Shown here piece by piece: positions 25,049 through 33,293 of a DNA stretch of 64,000 nucleotides. Each line of letters begins with the position of its first letter. Position 1 is the first letter of the stretch. The translations under genes were made by a program, and so were the position numbers. Source of the stretch: Deltaproteobacteria bacterium (GTDB lineage Bacteria > Desulfobacterota_D > UBA1144 > Nemesobacterales > JAJCZQ01); NCBI GenBank assembly GCA_029262335.1, contig JAJCZQ010000009.1:1-64000 (forward strand). Reading direction: 5' to 3'. Under the pieces are notes generated by a model. That model searched no databases, was not told the origin of the DNA, and saw nothing but the letters and a program-made list of their open reading frames with translations.

Positions 25049-25471
25049 ATGGAAGAATATTGGGGAGCTACCAAAGAAGCAGTAATAGAAAACATTGGAA
25101 AGCCCGAAGAAACTAATACAAATGAAGACAGCGGGCTTGAGGAGTTAACATATGTTTTCTCAGCCAAACAGGATTTTCAGCCAATTAAAGAAGTAACCTA
25201 TGGATTTCACCAGGACAGTCTTGTAATAATTTCTACCGGATACGATTTTAATGAAAAACTTTTTAAGCAATATGAGTTGTATCACAAATCACTTGAAGAA
25301 GACTGGACAAAAAGGCTTGAAGCTGACCCTGTGAAACCAACTGAAAAAGACGATCAAAACAATATTATTACAATCTGGAATGTAAGTAATTCGGAGATTT
25401 TGCTCTATTTTAACAATGATGCGGCAAATCCTCAGCTGGTAGTTGTCCAGACATATAAACCTGCAAATTAA
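25049..25471 (+). CDS. Soluble protein of unknown function
   Basis: 140 residues, no signal peptide, acidic. It starts with YWGATKEAVIENIGKP and has E(L)TYVF and VTYGF strands, the same general layout (W.(M/A)(S/T)..EV...G.P....) as the exported DFRxxEWGM proteins in this window, so a shared fold is possible but not certain. Strong AAAGGAG ribosome-binding site. Followed four bases later by the next gene. Confidence 0.7.
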   Translation: MEEYWGATKEAVIENIGKPEETNTNEDSGLEELTYVFSAKQDFQPIKEVTYGFHQDSLVIISTGYDFNEKLFKQYELYHKSLEEDWTKRLEADPVKPTEKDDQNNIITIWNVSNSEILLYFNNDAANPQLVVVQTYKPAN

Positions 25472-25475
25472 ATTT

Positions 25476-26204
25476 ATGAAGATTAAACATTCATCAATAA
25501 CATTTATACTTTTCTTTTTATTAACGACTGTATGTTTTTCGCAGATTGAGTCTTCAGATATTAAGAAATCGACATTTCTGTTTACAGGGACTGCAACTAA
25601 CAAAGAAGCTAAAAGTAAGAGCTATAATAAGTCTTCCCCTGATTCCCCTTCAATAAAATATGTTGTTGTAGAAGGTGCACAAGCTCTGTCAAAATCCTAT
25701 AACAGCCTTGAAAAATACAACCTGAATTTTACAGGATCAAACAGCACTGCCGACAATGTATTGAAGAGAAGGGTGTCAAAATCAATATCAAGGGACATTA
25801 TTAATACTCACTTCAATAAAACACTGCCGGACCAGTTAAAGCTAAAGATTACAACTTCGGGCCGTGTAGTACTTAAAGGAAATGCCACCGCAAAGATTGA
25901 TTTGAAGCTACAGGTTGGAAACAGAACCCTTGGCTTTAAACAGGAAAATGTCAGATACGTATTCAGGCTTGATGAAGGAGACCCGGGAAATATTAATGTA
26001 TTTGATAAACACAATGTCCCTGTTTCAACAATACCTAACGGCGGTTATTTCTGGTTTACATACCAGGACAGTTCATACAAAACTATCATAGGTGTAAAAG
26101 AAGCTGTCTTTACAACAAATACAATAACCGAGACCAGGCCACTGCCCACAAGTGAGAGTTATTCGTACTTAAGCACTGATTCCGAATTTGATTTAATTAA
26201 ATAG
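25476..26204 (+). CDS. Exported protein of unknown function
   Basis: About 242 residues with a signal peptide (cleavage near CFSQ). The mature part is beta-rich, Ser/Thr/Lys-rich and includes a basic patch (LKRRVSKSISRD). No family recognised. Start taken at the ATG at 25476, which gives the signal peptide and lies four bases after the upstream stop, so the two genes are probably co-transcribed. Confidence 0.7.
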   Translation: MKIKHSSITFILFFLLTTVCFSQIESSDIKKSTFLFTGTATNKEAKSKSYNKSSPDSPSIKYVVVEGAQALSKSYNSLEKYNLNFTGSNSTADNVLKRRVSKSISRDIINTHFNKTLPDQLKLKITTSGRVVLKGNATAKIDLKLQVGNRTLGFKQENVRYVFRLDEGDPGNINVFDKHNVPVSTIPNGGYFWFTYQDSSYKTIIGVKEAVFTTNTITETRPLPTSESYSYLSTDSEFDLIK

Positions 26205-26370
26205 TGTTTATTTCTGTTATTATTGAATATTCTGAAATTCTATCACCTGGGCAAATTTATCAAAATATATACTAATCAGGACAATATAAACACCTATTTG
26301 GACACCTAAACTTATTTAACTCAAATATTATGGTGTTGATTGAGTAATATCCTGTTAATATTAATTTTTA

Positions 26371-26398
26371 TTGAAAATTTGTAACAATAAAGTAAATT
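26371..26398 (+). promoter_or_regulatory. Promoter of the gene at 26430
   Basis: -35 TTGAAA (26371-26376), 16-base spacer, -10 TAAATT (26393-26398), followed by AAAAGGAGGA and a TTG start at 26430. The rest of the 225-base gap is AT-rich and shows nothing else. Confidence 0.55.
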
Positions 26399-26429
26399 AT
26401 AAAAGATATTTAAAAGGAGGATTTTACCA

Positions 26430-27515
26430 TTGAGAATATTTAAATTAACTGCTGTTCTGTTTTTTGCTTTTACCTTATGTTTTATACCTGTCAGCAATGT
26501 ATTTGCAGGTAACCCAGCTACTCTTACTTTCCCTGAAACTGATAGTACTAATCTTGAGGGGGGCGATGAATTCTCATCTATATTCTATGTGTTTGATTTA
26601 AGGGACAGGGAAACTTTTATTCAGCTTACTTATCCTGATGGCGCTGAATCAGGACTTCCCGGAAGAGCACATATACAAATATTTGATGTAAGTAATAACT
26701 GTAATGAAAACAACTTTTTTGATGACTATACAATTAACGATACCCATGTATACAACATGAGAAATATACAGACAAATGACGGAAATCCCTCAGGTGTGGT
26801 ACTTCCAGACGGGGCATATGGAATTGTTGCGGTTACAATGTATTCAGTTATTGGTAGTGAATTGGAAGCTGTTGCCGGCCAATTTGGAAATCTGAGAATA
26901 GTTGATAATAACGGTTATGAATACAGAACCAATGCACAAGGGATAGCTGATGAGACATTTTTTCCAGAAGAGGCAAACAACGAGCTATTTTATTCCTTTA
27001 ATTTTAATCAGCAAGGCGGAGTTTCTTTAGCCGACGTTTTTGGAATAACTCTATTTCCTATAGAATTTCCTCAATTTAACATTGAATGGGTTGCCTTACC
27101 GGTGCAGGGAATATTTGCTCCTTTTGATATAGATATTTATGATCTTAATGAGGTACCATTTTCCTGCAGAGATGTGCTATTTTCGTGTGTGGATGAAAAC
27201 AACCCGCTACTTGAAGAAGTGTTAACAATCGCAGGTACAGCTAATGTTGCAAGTTTTGAATACGGTATTAATAATGCTATTCCACATTCAAAAGGCGGTG
27301 AACTTCTTTGTCCTGGTAATATAATTACAGATGGAACTGTTATATTAAGGCCTGAGCAATACCCTGGTACTGAAGCTTTCAATAATATAATTAATAATCT
27401 TAATAGGGTAAGTGAATTACCTTTCTTCCTTGGCTTTGTAGGACTAAATAATGGCAACGGAAGAGGTAGTATGGATTCATTTTGGGTAGTAAATGGTGTT
27501 AGTATTCAAGAATAA
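26430..27515 (+). CDS. Exported beta-rich protein
   Basis: 361 residues with a signal peptide (cleavage after VFA, about residue 26). The mature protein is acidic, Asn/Phe-rich and predicted largely beta, with an Ig-like start (residues about 30-170) and four Cys. No family recognised. TTG start behind a near-perfect AAAAGGAGGA, its own promoter upstream and a strong terminator downstream: a monocistronic, probably well-expressed envelope or secreted protein. Confidence 0.75.
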   Translation: MRIFKLTAVLFFAFTLCFIPVSNVFAGNPATLTFPETDSTNLEGGDEFSSIFYVFDLRDRETFIQLTYPDGAESGLPGRAHIQIFDVSNNCNENNFFDDYTINDTHVYNMRNIQTNDGNPSGVVLPDGAYGIVAVTMYSVIGSELEAVAGQFGNLRIVDNNGYEYRTNAQGIADETFFPEEANNELFYSFNFNQQGGVSLADVFGITLFPIEFPQFNIEWVALPVQGIFAPFDIDIYDLNEVPFSCRDVLFSCVDENNPLLEEVLTIAGTANVASFEYGINNAIPHSKGGELLCPGNIITDGTVILRPEQYPGTEAFNNIINNLNRVSELPFFLGFVGLNNGNGRGSMDSFWVVNGVSIQE

Positions 27516-27566
27516 ACTTTAAAAAGATTTATAATTAATATTCATCGTAATCATCCTTAAGAAATG

Positions 27567-27599
27567 GGAGCAGTGATTTAGGTCACTGCTCCTTTTTTT
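27567..27599 (+). terminator. Intrinsic terminator
   Basis: Ten-pair stem GGAGCAGTGA/TCACTGCTCC, 6-base loop, then seven T. Ends the 26430-27515 unit. Confidence 0.95.
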
Positions 27600-27672
27600 A
27601 TGTCCTGTGAAGATTTTCTTATTATAGTCTGGAATATTTCACAATTTATTGTAAGTTATTCAGACCTTAATT

Positions 27673-27746
<74 letters not shown>

Positions 27747-27814
27747 CTCTTTTTTTACATTTCAATAAAACCCTCATAGTATTATTATTTATAAATATTA
27801 AAGGAGAAATTTTA

Positions 27815-28147
27815 ATGACAGCTATGGAACTCAAAGTGTTTGAAAACATGCCATTTCTTTTCTGGGTAAAGAACAGTGAAGGAGTATATATATTTGCGAA
27901 TAAAGCCATAACAGAAGTGGCGAATGGTAAAATTCTCGGGAAAACGGATTACCAACTCCCCTGGGCAGAAAATGCAGATACATTGAGGGAAGCTGATAAA
28001 AAAGTCCTTGAGACCGGGAAGACGCAATATATACATGAGTATGTAGATGAATCATCCAGCGGCCGGAAAAAACTGAATGTATGTAAATTTGCCGAACAAT
28101 TTGAAGGTGAGAGATGCGCTTTTGGAATATCTTTCGAGATCGAATAA
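27815..28147 (+). CDS. Single-domain PAS protein
   Basis: 110 residues, essentially one PAS domain: FENMPFLFWVKNSEGVYIFANKAI, GKTDYQLPW, then DKKVLETGK and a final strand pair with CKFAEQFEG and FGISFEIE. PAS domains bind small ligands or haem/flavin and mediate signalling; with no output domain it must act through a partner. AAAGGAGAAA ribosome-binding site. No kinase is adjacent. Confidence 0.85.
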   Translation: MTAMELKVFENMPFLFWVKNSEGVYIFANKAITEVANGKILGKTDYQLPWAENADTLREADKKVLETGKTQYIHEYVDESSSGRKKLNVCKFAEQFEGERCAFGISFEIE

Positions 28148-28152
28148 ATTAG

Positions 28153-28188
28153 CGGGAATAAAATAGTCAATTCTATTCCCGTTTTATT
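28153..28188. terminator. Intrinsic terminator between convergent genes
   Basis: Stem CGGGAATA/TATTCCCG around a 13-base loop, followed by TTTTATT on the plus strand; it separates the PAS gene from the convergent membrane protein gene and may act in both directions. Confidence 0.75.
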
Positions 28189-28197
28189 CAAATACAA

Positions 28198-28641
28198 TCA
28201 AAGTAATGTCCCAAAATATACTAATGTGCCTACGGAAAATCCGTATATCACATGTGCACCAAGATGTGCCGCTGCTACCTGGAAACCTGTTTTCCTGAAT
28301 CTTTCCAGCGGGTGATGTTCAGCAACAATAACTAAAAGAGCAAGGCTCACTACCATGCCGTGAAATAGTCCCATTGCCAGCCCGGCAAGTACTGTAGCTA
28401 TACCGGGAACAGGTACAAAGAAATTGATAATGGCATAATAAACAAAACCAAAAAATACTCCTGATAAAAGCATAAATATAAGGCCTGGTTTCATTGAATT
28501 ATCAAATTTCCCGGTAAAAAGGGATCCCAATGCCCTTATCATGTCTGCATTGGCCAGTTTAAGCCTTGTTGTAGTTTCAAGAACTACACACATTAGAACA
28601 GTGGAAATCAAACCTGCAATTACTATCGTAAATAAAAGCAT
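28198..28641 (-). CDS. Four-helix membrane protein of unknown function
   Basis: 147 residues with four transmembrane segments. Conserved-looking polar residues: GLFHGM, VAEHHPLERF and AAAHLGAHVIYG place several His at the membrane edge, which could bind metal. I recall similar uncharacterised conserved membrane proteins but no function. GGGAGG ribosome-binding site. Confidence 0.75.
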   Translation of the reverse strand: MLLFTIVIAGLISTVLMCVVLETTTRLKLANADMIRALGSLFTGKFDNSMKPGLIFMLLSGVFFGFVYYAIINFFVPVPGIATVLAGLAMGLFHGMVVSLALLVIVAEHHPLERFRKTGFQVAAAHLGAHVIYGFSVGTLVYFGTLL

Positions 28642-28694
28642 TTTATGCCTCCCTGGTTCTGGTTTAGTTTAAATTAATATTTCTTACAAATTCT

Positions 28695-28982
28695 TTAACC
28701 CAGTATTGGTACAGCTGGTATATTTTTGCTGTCACAGTAAATCATTTTGCCGTAACCTGTAAGTTTTATGTGCTTTGAGTCCGTGTCAGCCTTGATTATT
28801 TCTCCCCTGTTGAGGTAATAGATAAGGCTTTCCATTTCACCACTTTCAAACCCGAGATGGCCCTGAAGAAAATTTACATCAACATAATTTATATCGTATT
28901 CGTTCGATAACTGGTTCATCAGTCTTGTGAGCATTTTTGTTTTGGGCTCAAAGTTTTCAACTTCCGGCACTAAGTAATTCAT
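28695..28982 (-). CDS. Small soluble protein of unknown function
   Basis: 95 residues. Helical N-terminal half and a C-terminal beta hairpin (RGEIIKADTDSKHIKLTGYGKMIYC) that looks like the wing of a winged helix, so a small DNA-binding protein is possible. CGGAGG ribosome-binding site. Its promoter carries the TTAGACA boxes shared with the divergent gene; if it binds DNA, autoregulation would be natural. This is conjecture. Confidence 0.65.
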   Translation of the reverse strand: MNYLVPEVENFEPKTKMLTRLMNQLSNEYDINYVDVNFLQGHLGFESGEMESLIYYLNRGEIIKADTDSKHIKLTGYGKMIYCDSKNIPAVPILG

Positions 28983-28997
28983 TTTAAAACCTCCGTG

Positions 28998-29042
28998 TGT
29001 CTAAGTTGTGTATAAAGATACACTTAGACAAATATTTGTCAA
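28998..29042 (-). promoter_or_regulatory. Promoter/operator of the gene at 28695-28982
   Basis: Minus strand: -35 TTGACA (29037-29042), 16-base spacer, -10 TATCTT (29015-29020). Two CTTAGACA boxes in opposite orientation (28998-29005 and 29023-29030) flank the -10 box, and the perfect palindrome GACAAATATTTGTC (29027-29040) overlaps the -35. A repressor site is the obvious reading. Confidence 0.75.
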
Positions 29043-29097
29043 ATATAAATTTTAATTAATCGTAAATGCCTATTAATGTTAGTTATAACTTGCATAT

Positions 29098-29142
29098 TTG
29101 CATATTGTTATATACTTGTTATAGTTAGACAACATATAGACA
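29098..29142 (+). promoter_or_regulatory. Promoter/operator of the gene at 29165
   Basis: -35 TTGCAT (29098-29103), 16-base spacer, -10 TATAGT (29120-29125). GTTAGACA (29124-29131) and TATAGACA (29135-29142) lie 11 bases apart, one helical turn, over the predicted start site. The same box occurs in the divergent promoter at 28998-29030. Confidence 0.7.
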
Positions 29143-29164
29143 TTATATGTTTGAAGGAGTATTT

Positions 29165-29602
29165 ATGAATATTTCCGGTAAATGGAACCTGAGAGAAGTT
29201 GAGTCATATCTTAAAGCAAGGGTGATTCCTTTAAGACTGAGTGTTATCACTTCCAGCGGCTATCCACTTGTAGTCTCAATGTGGTATTTATATGAAGATA
29301 GGACTATTTGGTGTGCAGCCCAGGAAGATTCTGTACTGGTTAGAAATATATTAAAAAATGGAAACTGTGGATTTGAAGTAGCCCCCAATGAACCGCCATA
29401 CATGGGCGTAAGGGGTAGAGGCGATGCTGAGATTGTAAAAGAAAACGGGGTGGAGAAACTCCGTAAATTAATTGAAAAGTATTTGGATAAAAAAAACAGC
29501 AGCCTTGCCGAATGGCTGTTGAGCAGGTCTTCAAACGAAGTTGCAATAAAAATTAGACCTGAATGTTTATATTCCTGGGACTACAGCGGAAGAATGAAAT
29601 AA
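29165..29602 (+). CDS. Pyridoxamine-phosphate-oxidase-like flavin/F420-binding protein
   Basis: About 145 residues, FMN-binding split barrel. It begins with a short helix and the strand pair LRLSVITSSGYPLVVSMWYLYEDRTIWCAAQ typical of PNPOx-like proteins, then a GRGDAEI strand and a helical insert. Such proteins bind FMN, F420 or haem and reduce diverse substrates; the true activity is open. ATG at 29165 follows GAAGGAG; the ATG at 29147 is rejected for lack of one. Confidence 0.82.
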   Translation: MNISGKWNLREVESYLKARVIPLRLSVITSSGYPLVVSMWYLYEDRTIWCAAQEDSVLVRNILKNGNCGFEVAPNEPPYMGVRGRGDAEIVKENGVEKLRKLIEKYLDKKNSSLAEWLLSRSSNEVAIKIRPECLYSWDYSGRMK

Positions 29603-29631
29603 TAATTATATAAAAAAGTTGTAGTTTTTCA

Positions 29632-29686
29632 TTAACTCTTCCGTACACTACTTACTATAATCCGGATAGTGACTAAAGCCGCTATC
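29632..29686 (+). promoter_or_regulatory. Promoter and 5' UTR hairpin of the gene at 29720
   Basis: -35 TTAACT (29632-29637), 18-base spacer, -10 TATAAT (29656-29661). The predicted leader of about 50 bases starts with a GATAG/CTATC hairpin (29665-29686) and ends in AGGAGGG before the ATG. Confidence 0.6.
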
Positions 29687-29719
29687 TAAAAATATCTTAA
29701 TATTCTTAGGAGGGATGTT

Positions 29720-29926
29720 ATGAAATATTTTGTTACATTCTTATTATTTATGTTTTTAGCAGTAGGTATTGCGGTTGCTGAATCAGAGCCGGGCGGCACC
29801 GAAGCGCCATCAACTGAGGGAGTAGAAGTACAGGCACCTGATGCAGCGGATGCTGTACCAACACCAGAAGAAACAGTTGATATGGGTGTTAAAGAAGGCA
29901 AAGAAGCTGTAGAAGCTAAAATGTAA
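29720..29926 (+). CDS. Small acidic exported protein
   Basis: 68 residues: signal peptide (about 1-20, cleavage near AVAES) and an acidic, Pro/Ala/Glu/Thr-rich mature peptide of about 48 residues, probably unstructured. It has its own consensus -10, a strong AGGAGGG site and a strong terminator, so it should be abundant. No homologous family recognised. Confidence 0.7.
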   Translation: MKYFVTFLLFMFLAVGIAVAESEPGGTEAPSTEGVEVQAPDAADAVPTPEETVDMGVKEGKEAVEAKM

Positions 29927-29950
29927 TATTTGTATTTAAATTTATTACTT

Positions 29951-29988
29951 AAAAGGGAGCATTGATATTAATCTTTGCTCCCTTTTTT
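29951..29988 (+). terminator. Intrinsic terminator
   Basis: Eleven-pair stem AAAAGGGAGCA/TGCTCCCTTTT with a 14-base loop and a T tract to 29988. Ends the 29720-29926 unit. Confidence 0.93.
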
Positions 29989-30059
29989 GTTGTTCTATAT
30001 ATTAATTCTCCTAAATAATTGATATTATAGTTAGGATCAAATCTATACAGAGGTATATT

Positions 30060-30386
30060 ATGAAAATAAAACATATAACATTCCTTTTATTATTCACAGC
30101 TTTATTAGTTTCATTTGCAGGCTGCAAAGATAAATACAGCCCTACAGATAATATTAAATGCGGCGGTGTGGAAAACCTTACATGCCCCTCCGGTTATACA
30201 TGCGATTATCCCGAAAACACCTGCAATGATGAAAGAGTTGAAGGACTTTGTTTTAAAACACCTGAAACATGTACAGAGCAGTATGAACCTGTATGCGGAT
30301 GTGATGGCAACACATATCCTAATGACTGTAAAAGGCTAATGAACGGAACTCCTCTTGCTTACACTGGTGAATGCAGTAAAAAATAA
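30060..30386 (+). CDS. Lipoprotein with Kazal-type inhibitor domain
   Basis: 108 residues with a lipobox SFAGC (Cys21). The mature part has a short Cys motif (KCGGVENLTCPSGYTC) and then a Kazal domain: EQYEPVCGCDGNTYPNDC and a terminal YTGEC. Bacterial proteins with this pair are common in environmental genomes; the Kazal fold inhibits serine proteases, so it may protect the envelope. It is followed three bases later by ppk2, so they are probably co-transcribed. Confidence 0.88.
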   Translation: MKIKHITFLLLFTALLVSFAGCKDKYSPTDNIKCGGVENLTCPSGYTCDYPENTCNDERVEGLCFKTPETCTEQYEPVCGCDGNTYPNDCKRLMNGTPLAYTGECSKK

Positions 30387-30389
30387 ATT

Positions 30390-31115
30390 ATGCGTAACCT
30401 AAGAAAGACCGATACTGAAGCACCCAAACGGGCAGATCGTGAAAAGCTGGAAACTAATACTGCCAAGCTCCACGAGGAGATGCTCAAACTCCAGTACGGC
30501 CTTTATAAATTAAAAGAGCATTCAGTATTAATTGTACTCCAGGGACTTGATGCAGCCGGCAAGGACAGTACTGTAAGAAGTGTCTTCAGTGGTGTTAACC
30601 CGCAGGGTACATTTGTAAAGTCATGGAAAGTGCCTACAGAAGAGGAATTCAGCCATGATTTTCTCTGGAGGATACATGAACATGTACCGCCAAAAGGGAT
30701 GATCCATATATTTAACCGTTCACATTACGAGGATGTAATTGTTCCCCAAATTAACAAGTCACTTTCTTCAAAACGGATTAATGAACGTTATGAGTTTATT
30801 AATTTTTTTGAAAAACTTCTGAAAGAAGAAAACAACACGATTATTTTTAAGTTTTTTCTTCATATCTCGCAGGAAAAGCAGAAGGAAAAGCTTGAGGAAA
30901 GAATCTATAATCCTGAAAAAAGATGGAAACATAACCCCAAGGATATGGAAGTAAACCTAAAATGGAACGAATATATAAAAGTATACGAAAAGATAATTGA
31001 TAAAACTGAAGAAGCTTTTCCCTGGCATCTAGTTCCTGCAGATAATAAGTGGTACAGGAACTATATAATTGCAAATACTATTGTTAAAGAGTTAAAAAAA
31101 CACATTAAACTATAA
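30390..31115 (+). CDS. ppk2: Polyphosphate kinase 2 (PPK2)
   Basis: 241 residues, P-loop kinase fold. Walker A GLDAAGKDS (52-60), the R-S-H-Y-E-D block IFNRSHYEDV (Walker B) and the lid with RYEFINFFE are PPK2 hallmarks, and the C-terminal PADNKWYRN block is present. PPK2 enzymes phosphorylate nucleoside mono- or diphosphates from polyphosphate. The single-domain length fits class I or III; the preferred nucleotide is not decidable by eye. Confidence 0.93.
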   Translation: MRNLRKTDTEAPKRADREKLETNTAKLHEEMLKLQYGLYKLKEHSVLIVLQGLDAAGKDSTVRSVFSGVNPQGTFVKSWKVPTEEEFSHDFLWRIHEHVPPKGMIHIFNRSHYEDVIVPQINKSLSSKRINERYEFINFFEKLLKEENNTIIFKFFLHISQEKQKEKLEERIYNPEKRWKHNPKDMEVNLKWNEYIKVYEKIIDKTEEAFPWHLVPADNKWYRNYIIANTIVKELKKHIKL

Positions 31116-31257
31116 CTATAACCCTCTGTATTTACACTAATTATTGTTTTTTATTACTTCAAGAGGCTGGCGAATATAGAACTTCTGCATTAAGACGATA
31201 TTATTACACTATTTAATAATACTTAATTTTATTATTACGTATTTGAAATTACTGCTT

Positions 31258-31286
31258 TTTACAGTAAATTAAACAACCCTTATAAT
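31258..31286 (+). promoter_or_regulatory. tRNA-His promoter
   Basis: -35 TTTACA (31258-31263), exactly 17 bases, -10 TATAAT (31281-31286); tRNA begins 13 bases later. Confidence 0.8.
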
Positions 31287-31298
31287 ATTTAATACGAT

Positions 31299-31377
31299 GG
31301 TGGGTGTAGCTCAGCCTGGATAGAGCACCTGGTTGTGGCCCAGGAGGTCGCCGGTTCAAGTCCGGTCATCCACCCCA
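31299..31377 (+). tRNA. tRNA-His (GTG)
   Basis: Acceptor GTGGGTG (31300-31306) pairs with CATCCAC (31367-31373). The extra G-1 (31299) faces the discriminator C (31374), the identity signature of tRNA-His. Anticodon GTG in loop TTGTGGC. CCA is encoded at 31375-31377, unlike in the tRNA-Arg of this window. Confidence 0.97.
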
Positions 31378-31407
31378 TTAACTTTCTTTTTAACACAGGA
31401 CAATAAT

Positions 31408-32508
31408 ATGGGATTTAATGCAGGAATAGTAGGACTGCCGAATGTTGGCAAATCAACTCTTTTTAATGCACTTACCAATGCAGGCGCGGAAGCTGCAAAC
31501 TTTCCATTCTGCACAATTGATCCAAATGTAGGCATGGTAGCAGTCCCGGATGAGAGACTGGACAAGCTTACTTCTATGGTGTCACCCCAGAAGACCGTAC
31601 CGGCTGTAATAGAGGTTGTAGACATTGCGGGCCTTGTAAAAGGCGCATCTGAAGGGAAGGGCAGGGGGAATGCATTTCTTTCTCACATAAGGGAAGTAGA
31701 TCTTATTCTTCATGTTGTAAGGTGTTTTGAGAATGATGATATTATGCATGTCGAAGGTTCTGTAGATGCTGTAAGGGATATAAATATCATTCAGGACGAA
31801 CTGGTACTGAGAGACCTTGAGGCGATTGAGAAACGGGAATCAAAACTCACAACCCAGGCCCGTAGTGGTGACAAGGAAATTGTTGCAGAGCTTGAAGTAA
31901 TTAAAAACCTTCGAGAATTTATCGAGACAGGAAACAGTGTTAGAAATTTCCCTGTTGAAGACAGTAATGAAGCTATATTAAAAGAGCTCTCTCTTCTAAC
32001 TTCCAAACCGGTTTTATATGTATGCAATGTAAATGAAGATGAAGTGCCCGATGCCGTTAATAACCAGGAAGTTAAGAAAGTCAGGGAATATGCAGATAAA
32101 TTTAACGACAATGTGATTTTAGTATGTGCAAAAATAGAATCCGAAATTGCAGAACTTGATAAAGATGAAAAAGAGATGTTTCTCGAGGAACTGGGCCTTC
32201 AGAAGTCAGGACTTGATCAGTTAATACAGTCCGCTTATGCAAAACTCGGGCTTATTACTTATTTTACCGCAGGGCCAAAGGAAGTAAGGGCCTGGACAAT
32301 TACTGCCGGCACAAAAGCTCCACAGGCAGCCGGGAAAATTCATACCGACTTTGAAAAAGGCTTTATTCGCTCGGAAACAATAGCCTACAATGATTATGTC
32401 GAATCGGGTTCAGAGCTTGCTGCAAAAGAAGCAGGCAAGATGAGGTCCGAGGGCAAGGACTATGTGATGAATGACGGTGATGTTGTTCTTTTCAGGTTTA
32501 ATGTCTAA
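31408..32508 (+). CDS. ychF: Redox-regulated ATPase YchF
   Basis: 366 residues, Obg-family P-loop NTPase that binds ATP and ribosomes. G1 GLPNVGKST, G3 DIAGLVKGASEGKGRGN, a coiled-coil insert (about 130-200) and the C-terminal TGS-like domain ending DGDVVLFRFNV. Start is the ATG at 31408 with an AGGA nearby; the longer frame would run through the tRNA and is rejected. Very likely co-transcribed with tRNA-His, which ends 30 bases upstream. Confidence 0.97.
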   Translation: MGFNAGIVGLPNVGKSTLFNALTNAGAEAANFPFCTIDPNVGMVAVPDERLDKLTSMVSPQKTVPAVIEVVDIAGLVKGASEGKGRGNAFLSHIREVDLILHVVRCFENDDIMHVEGSVDAVRDINIIQDELVLRDLEAIEKRESKLTTQARSGDKEIVAELEVIKNLREFIETGNSVRNFPVEDSNEAILKELSLLTSKPVLYVCNVNEDEVPDAVNNQEVKKVREYADKFNDNVILVCAKIESEIAELDKDEKEMFLEELGLQKSGLDQLIQSAYAKLGLITYFTAGPKEVRAWTITAGTKAPQAAGKIHTDFEKGFIRSETIAYNDYVESGSELAAKEAGKMRSEGKDYVMNDGDVVLFRFNV

Positions 32509-33293
32509 CTCTTGGTATTTATTGGTTCAATTAAGATGTTTCCCGTTTGCTCACTTCTATGGATATTTACATTTACGGAGAATGCCTTTTGAATAATTTC
32601 TTTTGTAAAAACCTCTTCAGCTTTCCCAACGCCGCTAATAATTCCATTATTAATTATTAAGATTTTATCGCAGTATCTTGAAGCTGTATTAAGGTCGTGT
32701 ATTGCGGAAACAACTGTTTTGCCTTTTGATGTTAGTTCTTTAAGTATCTCCATTATCTGAATAGTATGTGAAACATCAAGACTCGAAGTGGGTTCGTCAA
32801 GAAAAATAAAGTTTGTTTCCTGTGCAAGTGCTTTTGCAATGGTTACCAGCTGTTTTTCACCCATTGATAGCTGGTTTACAAATCTTTCAGAAAAATCTTC
32901 TATCCCTGCCGCAATAAGGGCATGTTCGGCAACATTGTAGTCTTTTTCGTTCTCAAGATGAAATCTGCCAAGGTGCGGGATCCTTCCAAGAAGGACTGTT
33001 TCAAGTACGGTCATGGGAAAGTCCAGGTTGTTTTCCTGGGGGACAAATGCAATCTTTTTATATAAGTCCTTAGGTGTATATTCATTAATATTAAGGCCCT
33101 CAATATATATTTCACCAGAGTCGGGTTTAAGAAGACCAAGTAATAATTTAATAAGTGTAGATTTGCCCGCGCCGTTGGGGCCTATTATTCCTAACAATTC
33201 ACCTTGTGAAACGTTAAAAGAAATATTGTTAATAATTTCCCTTGAATCTCTTTTAAACAAGAGGTCTATTACGGTAATTGCTGAGTTATTCAT
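32505..33293 (-). CDS. ABC transporter ATPase, BtuD/FecE type
   Basis: 262 residues. Walker A GPNGAGKST, Q-loop PQENNLDFP, signature LSMGEKQ, Walker B FIFLDEP and an H-loop His (SAIHDLN). Energises uptake of a cobalamin- or siderophore-type substrate with the two genes upstream; start overlaps the permease gene by eight bases. Substrate is not settled: no cobalamin riboswitch or Fur box is evident in the short promoter gap. Confidence 0.93.
   Translation of the reverse strand: MNNSAITVIDLLFKRDSREIINNISFNVSQGELLGIIGPNGAGKSTLIKLLLGLLKPDSGEIYIEGLNINEYTPKDLYKKIAFVPQENNLDFPMTVLETVLLGRIPHLGRFHLENEKDYNVAEHALIAAGIEDFSERFVNQLSMGEKQLVTIAKALAQETNFIFLDEPTSSLDVSHTIQIMEILKELTSKGKTVVSAIHDLNTASRYCDKILIINNGIISGVGKAEEVFTKEIIQKAFSVNVNIHRSEQTGNILIEPINTKS

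Noticed and set aside
31333..31407. N-terminal extension of YchF from an upstream in-frame start
   Set aside because: It would be translated through the tRNA-His gene; the ATG at 31408 gives the canonical YchF start MGFNAGIVGLP.
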